Origin: Larix kaempferi
Lineage: Eukaryota; Streptophyta; Pinopsida; Pinales; Pinaceae
NCBI GenBank assembly: GCA_027924585.1
Contig: BSBM01000386.1
Coordinates: 668,001 to 732,000 of the forward strand
Reading direction: 5' to 3'
Length of the DNA: 64,000 nt
In this document: in pieces, positions 54,958 through 64,000 of the stretch
How the letters are laid out: each line of letters starts with the position of its first letter
Numbering within the stretch: position 1 is the stretch's first letter
The notes under the pieces: model-generated
Seen by the model: the letters and a program-made list of their open reading frames with translations, nothing else
The model's database searches: none
What the model was told of the DNA's origin: nothing
Made by a program: the position numbers and the translations under genes

Positions 54958-56043
54958 TACATTTGAGTAAGTTTCAGTTGCCTGTTAAAGAGAAAGTGTG
55001 CATCATAGCCTGTGCTTCAGAAGCCATGGAAATAAGGAAATAACCATTACCCGCTACATCAGAGTCGTTGAGGCAGTACTTTAACAACTTCTATAATTTT
55101 CTTTGAGATTATCTAATATGTTTCATTTTTGTAAGGCTACCTAGTAGGTTGTAAAGGATATTTAACATAACATAATATCACTATTTCTCATCATCATTAT
55201 GTCATTATGTTTTATAAAAAGAAATGGATTTTTTTGGGTCTCATACATAGATTTTGTCAATTAAATTTGGTTTATTGAGTTGTTCATGGCCTTTGTGCTT
55301 CCCCGCGGCTTCGCAGGAGTTCTGACAATTGGTCACGAATTCAATTGAAAGAAACCCGTCAACCCCTGCCACTATTTCAATCAAATGGGGAACTTAACAT
55401 ACCATCGCTTGCATTGCTTTTAATTTCCAAAATGCACCTGTTTTTAGGACTAACAAATGCAGAGAGGCCAGAGTTAGAAACTTACCAAATTTGATTCCCA
55501 GGTCCCGTTCTGAAGGTGTAATTGAACCTCCTCCATTTGACATAAGAGCGTTGTATCACTGCTATGATTGCGATACAAATCAAGATCACAATAGGCTCTC
55601 TTGTTCTGAGAATAAGAGGGATTTCTATCTTTTATAGAATTTTTAACTCAACTCTTGAAAAATGCCAGCTGCATTGGTACTGTGAGCTTCATGACTATGC
55701 TAGTCACTCGACATCCAGGCTTGTAGGAACAGATGGAAGATGGAGGAACCACATTTCTTTGTAATACAAACACAAATACATAATGGTTATGAACATATGG
55801 AGCAATGACCTCCACCGACGACCACTGGGATTCCTTGGACATGCGCTCGTTCAAGTTTTGTGCATGGTTTAAACATGGTGGTGTTGGTTTTGGTACGTGG
55901 TTGCATCATGTTTCATTTGACGGGTGGCCTCAATCTCTCAATGCAAGCTAAAGTGTTAAATGCACTAAACATTTACAATCGTGTTTCTTACTTGACTTTA
56001 GTGACTTGGCAGGGACTTGAAGCTCTGCTTCTATCCCTTGTTA

Positions 56044-57440
56044 ATCTTACACTTGACGCCACCATTACGAAGGAGTCAGATAAGATGTTAGATGTCAACA
56101 ACATATTCCACATATGTTATTCCAATTGGGTGGTTAACATGGTTTTAGTTAGGAAGAAAAATGGAGATATTGAGTTATATGTAGATTTTGGATCCTTGAA
56201 CAGAGAGAATATTAAATAAAATATATCCCTCCCTAATATGGACTCAGATTATCTAGTAGGTAGCATGTTTTGAAATGTTATCCTTCCTTGGCTATTTCTT
56301 GAAGTCTAATAAGGTCAAAGTTAAAACAAAAGACTGGGATAAAAGTACCTTTACTACTCCACGAGGCACCTATTCTTATGACTACATTTCTTTTGGGATT
56401 ATAATGTAAGTACTACCTTTCAAAGAGAAATACAAAAGTATTTTGATGATATTATTGGTCATCATTCAATTTAGTTAGATGATTTGGCTACCCAGTCTTG
56501 GTAATGCGAGATTACTTTGATCAATTGAAAGATATGTTCGTTTGTTGTTGAAAGTTTGGTATATTTCCCTATACCAAGAAATTTGTTTTTGGTGTAACCA
56601 AAGGAAAAGTCCTTGGCTATGTTGGGTTTGGGTTCAGAGTAAGCATCGATCCCAAACTGTTTTTTGTGATTTAGAAATTCTATCCCCCCACTTCCAAGAA
56701 AGCTATGCAATTCTTCATGGGTACGATCAACTTTGTGCACGAGTTCATTCTTCAATTTTCCACCCATTATCAAACCTATCCATTAGGTTTTCATAAAATA
56801 TGTTGATTTTTATTAGACCAAGGTGTCCCAGGAAGCCTTCCAATCCAATAAAGATGCAATCATTTATGTTTTTGCCTTTGCAAAACTAGATTTCTTTGGG
56901 TAGTTTTAGCTATATACCAATGCAATAGAGGAGGACATTTATGTTATTTTGGTATAGCATGATGAAAGTCATGTGAGCTTGGTGGATTTCATGAGCCAAA
57001 ATCTTGGTGAACCTGAGATGAAATGGAACTTGCTTAAAATCATGCATTTGCCTTAGTCATTACATTGGGAAAAATTAATCTTTACACCCTTAGGAAATGA
57101 ATGGTTTTACTCCCTTTACCAGTAGTGAAGCACACCCACTATCTCAAACTCATCTATAAGGTAAGATTTCCAATTGGATGATTAAGATCAAAGAACATTA
57201 TTTGGGATTCTTCAATGCACAGACTAGCAGAGGCCATCATTTAGGTTTGCACTTTGCTCAAGATCCCTCTCCCAAAAGTTTGGATTTTTTAGAAGAATAC
57301 AATTGTTTCTTAGCTCTATTGTTGTAGCTAATGAAGAAAATGATATTGGAATCCATCAAGAGCCATGATATGCTAACATTATTATTTAACTGCAAGCTCA
57401 ATCATTTTTCTATTCAATAAGGTTGAGTTACCATTGTGCA
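56044..57440 (+). pseudogene. Tat-like element Y: reverse transcriptase, RNase H and linker
   Basis: RT resumes with 'ESDKMLDVNNIFHICYSNWV' and 'VRKKNGDIELYVDF', then 'LPNMDS', 'TTPRGTY'-like sequence, a 'LDDL' active site preceded by a stop (about 56470-56485), 'TKKFVFGVTKGKVLGYV' and 'SKKAMQFFMGTINFV'. RNase H remnants follow (about 56830-57030: 'LYTNAIEEDIYVILV', 'SLVDFMSQNLGEPEMKWNL'). Near 57280-57400 a linker like 'LDFLEEYNC' and 'EP-YANIII-LQAQSF' fits the stretch before integrase. Integrase itself was not found before 57973. Confidence 0.85.
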
Positions 57441-57973
57441 CTCTATGATATGTAAACAACAATGTTGGAATAAAATAACAATAACAATAATATAATTTAA
57501 TGTCACAGTCTACCTAGATTCCAAATTAACACATGAGACCCCCTTGTTTGTGGGACAAGGGATCCCTTCACAAATCAATTTTATTGCTTATTCTATGGAG
57601 GTGTACACACCCTATCCCCTTTTAGATTTGAATATGCAGCATCCAAGGAGGAAACACGTGTTCTTGACCATTAGGCTCATACAAACTAGACTAATGTGTG
57701 TGTGTGTGTGAGGAACTGCATAACTAAGAAGGGAAGTATAAAAGTTGTGTTGCATATCAATATGGGATGAGAGCTATGGGTTGGGTTGATTTTAATAGGA
57801 TATCGGATAGTTCTTGATTTTAATCGAATATCATAAAGTTCTTCATTTTTAGTCGGATATCCAACAATTCTTCATGTTTTGTCAGATATCCGAAGATATC
57901 AGGTATTATAAAAAATAAATAAAAAAATACATTTACGATCCGACATTTTTCTCTGATTTTCATATATTGTCGG
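57441..57973. other. unassigned stretch with microsatellite and short repeats
   Basis: A (GT)8-type run is at about 57692-57710. Three imperfect units of about 30 bp built on 'agttcttcatttttagtcgg' and 'atatcc' lie at 57795-57900. No gene is seen. Confidence 0.5.
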
Positions 57974-59520
57974 TGTTATCACTAGAGTTTGCTCCCTGAC
58001 TACTGAGGTTCAAAGCCTAGAGCATCTATAAAAACTGTTTAATGTAGGTTTGAAAGTTTATAGATAGGCAAGTCTCACAGAGATCAGGCTAACACACAGG
58101 AAATGGCTACAGCAGATATATAAATGTGACATGCTGTAATAGAAATATTTGCGAGTATGAATTTATAGAAAGAGTGAGCTAAATTATGTTCAAATCCTTA
58201 ATAAACATACATATGACTCATAAGAATTATAGTGTATAGGGAGACTATACAGAGAACAAAATCATGAACATGATGCATTATTTATCAATTCAAATATTAA
58301 AAACAGAATTGGGCTCATCTCGACTATAATCATTCGAAAGCAATTCTTCATATCAAAGGAAAAAAGGTACATGCCTGTAACTCATGGTTACAGTCTGATC
58401 TCTATCGAATCCTAATACATCTCAGCCCCCTCGGCTGGAACACTCCCCATTTACATTTCCAGTCCTCTCTTTTTATAGACAATCATGCTCCATACTTATT
58501 CTTGAAATTACATTAATTAAGATATTGAATACAAGCAAGAATACCTAGTCTCTTAAAAGAAGATAAGCATATCTGAGTAGCTAAAAATAGATTTCAGTTG
58601 AACTTTGTTGCACCGAATCTGGAGATACTCTTTGAAATCTTAAAGAAGTCTTTCAATGTCGATTTGAAGTTGATCCCCTACTTCCCAATACTCTGCCACT
58701 TCAAACTCAACGTCTGGCTGAAGTGTTTAATGTGGACACACTTTATGTATGAAATTAGTGCACCGATCTTCTCTGGCAACATATCTTAAGATAACCCGTG
58801 AACTCTTGAATCCTGAGGTTTAAGATTTCAACACATGGAAGCTCTGTTGGCATCCATGATATTTTTGACCATTTTCATCTCATCAGTTATCTATGGCAAA
58901 TCATAGACATATCTTTATTTGATGATGAATTTGTATTGGCAAACTTCTGATGGAAGTACCATCATCATAGTAAAACACTTTGATCTTGAAACCGACAAAC
59001 TCTAAAGACGCAGTTGGGAATTTTTGACATTGGATGCTTGCTTGGTAAACTGTGACATGCTATATAGAACCCCGCTGTTTATACTCTCAACACTTTGTAT
59101 CACTTGCTTGATTATTAAATTTTCACATTCGTTGCCCTCGAGTGCCTTTAAAGTTGTTCTTTTGTGGCATATGTTCAACATATCTCATACAAAATTACTT
59201 TTAATATATTTTAGCCAACAACGATCTTGTTCAACGTATGGTGCATGCCAAGCTCCATTGTGAGCTCCTCCCTTGGCACACGCCTTTGATTTCCCTCCAT
59301 GAGAGATGTCTCACATGTAATGGGCAGCGAAATATGTATCTACGGCCTTCTATCTGTATATGTTCCTCCTGGCGATCTTTGAGACACTTATCTTTGTATT
59401 TGAACAGGTTGACACAAGAAACTCAAGGCTTTGACTATTTTGATAGCGAAAATGGAGATCCCTCTTTACATAGGTGCTGTCGAAATCTAAAATTTTAATG
59501 GGGTAGATTTGGTGACAACA
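57974..59520 (-). repeat. 3' LTR of the gag-only element
   Basis: 1547 bp, collinear with the right copy. Mismatches are denser in its first 480 bases. Confidence 0.95.
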
Positions 59521-59836
59521 TCTGGCTTCGTACGGGGATGGTATGCTCCCTGCGAGCTGCGAAGAACAAGCAGACTAAGTGCCTTTTCCATTGGGACGTG
59601 GAGTCTTCATGCTGCTACAAACCCACAAACTGAAAAGTGATCCAAACTCATACTTTGCAAACTGAAAATTGCAATCTGTTCTGTTATATATCAGTGCTCC
59701 ATTGGGATGGAGTCTACCGATCTACTGCAAGCCAACATACTGAAAACAAATCTGCTGAAAAAATGAAAGGGAATAAATGCTCTTAAGATGAGCTTATTTA
59801 TCCACATTATCTACACTAACCAAATCTGCAACTTGG

Positions 59837-60840
59837 TCAAGTAAAATCATGCTTCCAGTGAAGCCATACAAGTATCTGAATAATTGATGAAACTCTTAAT
59901 ATGTGTATTAGCAAGGTGAAGACTAGAACAAAAATCAACACCTGTATGTAAGTTTGATTTTCAGACTTATCATAAAAGGAATACCGGAACCTTGAATCGA
60001 CGAATTCCTCAGTATAGTCGGCTACTGGGTCATAAAAAACATAATAACCCTCAAGATATTCTAGCATCTGATTATTATGATTAATCGATCCATGCGTGCA
60101 ATTTTTTCCATACTAATGTTTCAGTTTTGAATCATCAAACATGTCTTTATTCTCATAACACTTTTCAATCTTGATATCAAAAGACAACTGAAATGGGTTT
60201 TGAAAAGACAGGCTCTATATTTTGACCTTTAAAGCTTCAATCTCTTTCTCAATATACTTGGCAAATTCTTCTAAAAAGATGACTTTAGATTATGAGTTAC
60301 ATGAGCTAGACTTTAAATAAGAAGACAAAAAGGAAGAAAAATTCTCATCTACTTCCTCATCGGTACTCATATTATTCAATTCTCTGAAATTTTGAATGGA
60401 AAGAGAATTTGCCGTAAACTTCGTTTTCTCCATCCATGTCTTCAAAAAGACAATCCAAAAATATGTTATTGATCTAATTGACCCAACAAACAAATCTTCA
60501 ACCCAACTTTTACACTTTCCTTGTAATGAATAATAGAATAGTCTAGTGAAGACATCTTCATGTTTAACTTTGAGTAGCTCCGTAAATTCACGGAAATTAG
60601 ATATATGTTTCACAGCTAAACTTAGATATTCTCCATTAAATTTAGGACCATTTCTCAACAAATATTCATTCGAAGGAAGAAGATTCGAAAACCAGGAAGT
60701 TTTGTAAAATCTAGACATGCATACCTTGAAACAATAGAAGCAACATCTGCAGTCCTCATTAGTCCAATGAAATCATCAGTGAATCTTTGAAATCTGGATC
60801 CGTAGAAGTTGGAGTCGCCACGTGAAGAATTTGCAGCCAA
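59837..60840 (-). pseudogene. gag-like protein of the gag-only element
   Basis: The frame opens at 60840 ('MAANSSRGDSNFYGSR'), changes frame near 60718, and continues with 'GPKFNGEYLSLAVKHISNF', 'HEDVFTRLFYYSLQGKCKSW' and 'EEVDENFSSFL', the helical core of a Ty3/gypsy gag. A TGA-type stop at 60290 and more before 59837 interrupt it. The C-terminal part ('GYYVFYDPVADYTEEFVDS') is not known to me. No zinc knuckle is seen. The protein would be about 330 residues if intact. It starts about 90 bases after the primer site, as a first ORF should. Confidence 0.8.
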
Positions 60841-60926
60841 TATTCATATGCCTATTACATATTCACCTTCAAGCAATAGATCTCTTCATTGTTGTTTTCC
60901 CCGGGGAAGATATCTTCGCTCCTCCG

Positions 60927-60944
60927 TCCCCGGCAACGGCGCCA
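60927..60944 (-). promoter_or_regulatory. primer-binding site, tRNA-Asp type
   Basis: The minus strand reads TGGCGCCGTTGCCGGGGA, the site common in plant Ty3/gypsy elements such as Athila and Tekay. It differs from the tRNA-Met site used by most other elements here. Confidence 0.95.
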
Positions 60945-60949
60945 GAAGA

Positions 60950-62496
60950 TGTTATCACTAGAGTTTGCACCCTGACTGTTGAGGTTCAAAGCCTAGAGAA
61001 TCTATAAAAATTGTTTAATGTAGGTTTGAAAATTTATAGATAGGCAAGTCTCACAGAGATCAGGCTAACACACAGGAAATGGCTACAACAAATATATAAA
61101 TGTGACATGTTGTAATAGAAAGATTTGCGAGTATGTATTTATAGAAAGAGTGAGCTAAATTTTGTTCAGATCCTTAATAAACATGCATATGACTCATAAG
61201 AACTCTAGTGTATAGGGAGACTATACAGAGAACAAAATCATGAACACGACACATTATTTATCAATTCAAATATTAAAAACAGAATTGGGCTCATCACGAC
61301 TATAATCATTCCAAAGCAATTCTTCATATTAAAGGAAACAAGGTACATGCTTGTAACTAATGGTAACAGTTTGATCTCTATCGAATCCTAATACATCTCA
61401 ACCCCCTCGGCTGGAACACTCCCCATTTACATTTCCAGTCCTCTCCTTTCATAGACAATCATGCTCCATACTTATTCTTGAAATTACATTAATTAAGATA
61501 TTGAATACAAGCAAGAATACCTAGTCTGTTAAAAGAAGATAAGCATATATGAGTAGCTAAAAATAGATTTCAGTTGAACTTTGTTGCACAGAATCTGGAG
61601 ATACTCTTTGAAATATTAAAGAAGTCTTTCAATGTCGATTTGAAGTTGATCCCCTACTTCCCAATACTCTGCCACTTCAAACTCAACGTATGGCTGAAGT
61701 GTTTAATGTGGACACACTTTATGTATGAAATTAGTGCACCGATCTTCTCTAGCAGCATATCTTAAGATAACCCGTGAACTCTTGAATCCTGAGGTTTAAA
61801 AGTTCAACACATGGAAGCTCTGTTGGCATCCAGGATATTTTTGACCATTTTCATCTCATCAGTTATCTATGGCAAATCATAGACATATCTTTATTTGATG
61901 ATGAATTTGTATTGGCAAACTTCTGATGGAAGTACCATCATCATAGTAAAACATTTTGATCTTGAAACCGACAAACTCTAAAGACGCAGTTGTGATTTTT
62001 TGACATTGGATGCTTGCTTGGTAAACTTTGACATGCTATATAGAACCCCGTTGTTTATACTCTCAACACTTTGTATCACTTGCTTGATTATTAACTTTTC
62101 ACATTCGTTGCCCTCGAGTGCCTTTAAAGCTGTTCTTTTGTGGCATATGTTCAACATATCTCATACACAATTACTTTTAATATATTTTAGCCAACAACGA
62201 TCTTGTTCAACGTATGGTGCATGCCAAGCTCCATTGTGAGCTCCTCCCTTGGCACACGCCTTTGCTTTCCCTCCATGAGAGATGTCTCACAAGTAATGGG
62301 CAGCGAAATATGTATCTACGGCCTTCTATCTGTATATGTTCCTCTTGGCGATCTTCGAGACACTTATCTTTGTATTTGAACAGGTTGACACAAGAAACTC
62401 AAGGCTTTGACCATGTTGATAGCGAAAATGGAGATCCCTCTTTACATAGGTGCTGTCGAAATCTAACATTTTAATGGGGTAGATTTGGTGACAACA
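60950..62496 (-). repeat. 5' LTR of the gag-only element
   Basis: 1547 bp, followed on its right by GTCGG. Confidence 0.95.
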
Positions 62497-62501
62497 GTCG
62501 G

Positions 62502-62817
62502 ATTCCACCGTCGGATTTTCCGCCCATATGTAGTAGTGTAATTGGTTTCTTTTCCTTGGTGGCCTCATAACCCATCACTGGGGTGGCATCTATAAGGGAT
62601 ACCTATGGTTGGATGATGAATCACACTTATGAAACTAACTTATTGTACCACTTCTATTAAAATACAAGTATATAATCAAGTATATGATGAAATTTGGGTA
62701 TACATTGTTATATGGATCTGGGACAAAAATGAATTGGCTTCCATGTTTCCCATGATTATATGTTTCAATCACATTTCTAGATATTTAATTTTGCACGCAT
62801 GCATGGATTAGTAGTCA
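62502..62817. other. no gene seen
   Basis: AT-rich flanking sequence to the right of the gag-only element, without a recognisable domain. It may be the continuation of the sequence left of 57974. Confidence 0.5.
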
Positions 62818-63018
62818 TTTTTTTCCCTCGTCGAAAAACCCCTTTGCACTTTCTTGCATTTTGTGGACATTAGCAAGTGTAAACCCATTGGCAGTGATTA
62901 TAACTCTTGAGCTAGTAGGGACATTGAGTGAGGCACTTAATAGAGGCAACCAACCTGAGGGTTCTACCTTGAGACCTCTTGCATGGATCTCAAAGCACTC
63001 AACCACTCAGGCTAGCTC
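62818..63018 (-). mobile_element. candidate tRNA-derived SINE
   Basis: On the minus strand 'TAGCCTGAGTGGTTGAG' (A-box-like, ending near 63000) and 'AGGTAGAACCCTC' (B-box-like, about 62957-62970) are spaced about 40 bp apart, as in tRNA-headed plant SINEs. The 3' end is 'CGACGAGGGAAAAAAA' with an A7 tail (T7 at 62819-62825). No clear target duplication was found. Confidence 0.6.
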
Positions 63019-64000
63019 ATCGAGTTTATGCAATGGCAGTAAATTGAATCTAGATTATAAGTCAATTTTGTTTGAAATTTGTGAGAGGTTGAAATTTGAA
63101 ATTGGGTCAAGTTGGTATCCATTGGTTCACCAGGAAAGCATGGATAGACATGCCACATTTCTCTCATTACAAAACACACATACACACAAAAAATATCTCC
63201 AAATCCATGTTTACATCGGTGTTTTGTGATAGATTCCAAACAAGTTGAGAATAGACTAAACCCAAAAAATCATATCAGAAGAAAAGGAAATAAATGACTG
63301 CCATTGAAATAATGCTAGCATCTAGGTGAAACTAAAGAAGAATCCTTTCTATGCCCACTAAACAAGACCAGACTATTGGAAAGTAAGTAAGAGATGAACC
63401 ACCTATGTGGAAAGCTCAACCACCGCCATAGGTTCCATATTTCTTATGATTTGCCTCATCTCCTCTATCACATGTACATTAACAACAAAATATTCTAATA
63501 TATCTACATATATCAATCAATCAACTAAACAAACCAGACATGCATATAAAAACAAATTATTATGTAACAAACTCATCTTTGTAGTGGGTAAGTGGGTTCT
63601 AACTCATTCTTGAAACCAAGCATTGCCTCAATGCTTTAGTTGACTATGGGTAGATAAGTATTAATCGTGGAATAAGCTAAAGGACTTGATTTGTAGAAAT
63701 GTAATTGTTGCTCCATGCACTTCCCATGAGGACTAGTCAAACTAGGTGTACTTGATCAAAGTTCTACTTCCCAACAATGACATCAAATGAGAGTTGGAAC
63801 ATTGAAATAACCAACAATGGACCTGAAATATGACACAAAATCCTGCAAGCAATGATTGACAATAATTTGTACCCTATAATGCAGCCTTTGAAAGTGAAAA
63901 TGCAACACAGGGAATCGACTATTCCATAACGGGAATCATACATTTTGAGCTTAATGGAAATATGTTTCAGTGAACAACACAACTGCTCAATTTTTGGCAC
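63019..64000. other. no gene seen at the right end
   Basis: Short frames only. The minus-strand frame at 63764-64000 runs to the edge (78 codons, Ile/Leu/Cys-rich) and matches nothing I recognise. Confidence 0.45.

Larger units (their letters stand above)
52742..56035. mobile_element. 3.3-kb gene-fragment-bearing insertion with 8-bp flanking repeat
   Basis: CCTTGTTA occurs at 52734-52741 and 56036-56043. Removing the segment and one repeat rejoins the RT frame of Y around 'CLVNLTLDATI'. This shows directly that the segment was inserted. An 8-bp duplication fits hAT-type transposons, but no clear terminal inverted repeats were found, so the class is unknown. Inside are a HIPP pseudogene, a SMART-like element and 4CL-like exons, all on the plus strand. 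52742-53214 and 54958-56035 hold no recognised gene, apart from a possible minus-strand exon ending at a splice donor (about 55486-55620). Confidence 0.75.
57974..62496 (-). mobile_element. complete gag-only LTR element (TR-GAG-like, 4.5 kb)
   Basis: Two LTRs of exactly 1547 bp (57974-59520 and 60950-62496) have TGTTATCAC...GTGACAACA ends. GTCGG is duplicated perfectly (57969-57973 and 62497-62501). The minus-strand primer site TGGCGCCGTTGCCGGGGA is five bases inside the right LTR. The 1429-bp interior encodes only a gag-like protein. This matches the published idea of terminal-repeat elements with a gag domain but no pol. LTR mismatch is about 4 percent by eye. Confidence 0.95.

Noticed and set aside
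55486-55640. Possible minus-strand exon with a hydrophobic stretch and a GTAAGT donor
   Set aside because: The family is not recognisable and no partner exon was found; mentioned only within the inserted segment.
52742-56035. Helitron as the carrier of the gene fragments
   Set aside because: Helitrons insert between A and T without duplication, whereas an 8-bp duplication is present and no CTRR hairpin end was seen.
62861-63229. 122-codon plus-strand ORF
   Set aside because: It runs antisense through the SINE candidate and resembles no protein.
1-64000. CRISPR arrays, operons, ribosome binding sites, rRNA or intact tRNA genes
   Set aside because: The content is plant nuclear; TGGTATCAGAGC matches are retroelement primer sites, and repeats are LTRs or minisatellites.

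Overview
This window is plant nuclear DNA made almost entirely of retrotransposons inserted into one another. It holds Ty1/copia and Ty3/gypsy elements, several non-autonomous LTR elements, an I-type LINE with RNase H, tRNA-derived SINEs and a few broken host-gene fragments. No intact host gene was found. The abundance of old copia, chromovirus and Tat-like elements, and the long nested stacks, suggest a large repeat-rich genome, perhaps a gymnosperm. That last point is inference; nothing here fixes the species.

Layout. 1-3766: 5' part of a minus-strand gypsy-like element (open gag-like ORF at the window edge, long leader, primer-binding site, LTR). It sits in the integrase domain of a plus-strand TNT1-like copia element, whose remainder and 3' LTR run to 6858. 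6859-9433: no gene seen. 9434-14007: a complete non-autonomous LTR element (231-bp LTRs, target duplication TCCAC) that encodes a coiled-coil protein twice and has no recognisable pol. 14008-14667: an old plus-strand Tat-like gypsy element (called Y here), which resumes at 52075. Its RNase H is split by element X.

Element X (14668-52074, minus, duplication TTGGT) is the frame of a multi-level nest. Inside it lie copia B (16038-18995, minus); gypsy chromovirus G (19076-41737, plus), whose 5' LTR holds copia A (19577-22739) and whose 3' LTR holds a 10.4-kb LARD-like element (30972-41389, minus, duplication GCAGA); and gypsy element Z (about 42500-51749, minus), whose 3' LTR holds a 7.1-kb LINE (42736-49858, 11-bp duplication) and whose gag holds a SINE (18-bp duplication).

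52075-57973: Y resumes with the RNase H tail, reverse transcriptase and second RNase H. Its RT is split by a 3.3-kb segment (52742-56035) flanked by the 8-bp repeat CCTTGTTA. That segment carries a heavy-metal-associated isoprenylated protein (HIPP) pseudogene, itself hit by a 280-bp SMART-like mini LTR element, and the last three exons of a 4CL-like acyl-CoA ligase. 57974-62496: a complete gag-only LTR element (1547-bp LTRs, duplication GTCGG). 62502-64000: a candidate SINE and no gene.

The elements do not act together as a pathway. The window records successive insertions, and relative ages follow from what interrupts what. The most unusual objects are the coiled-coil LTR element, the gene-fragment segment with a SMART at a splice acceptor, the LARD with a tandem-repeat leader, and an intact third ORF downstream of RNase H in the decayed LINE.
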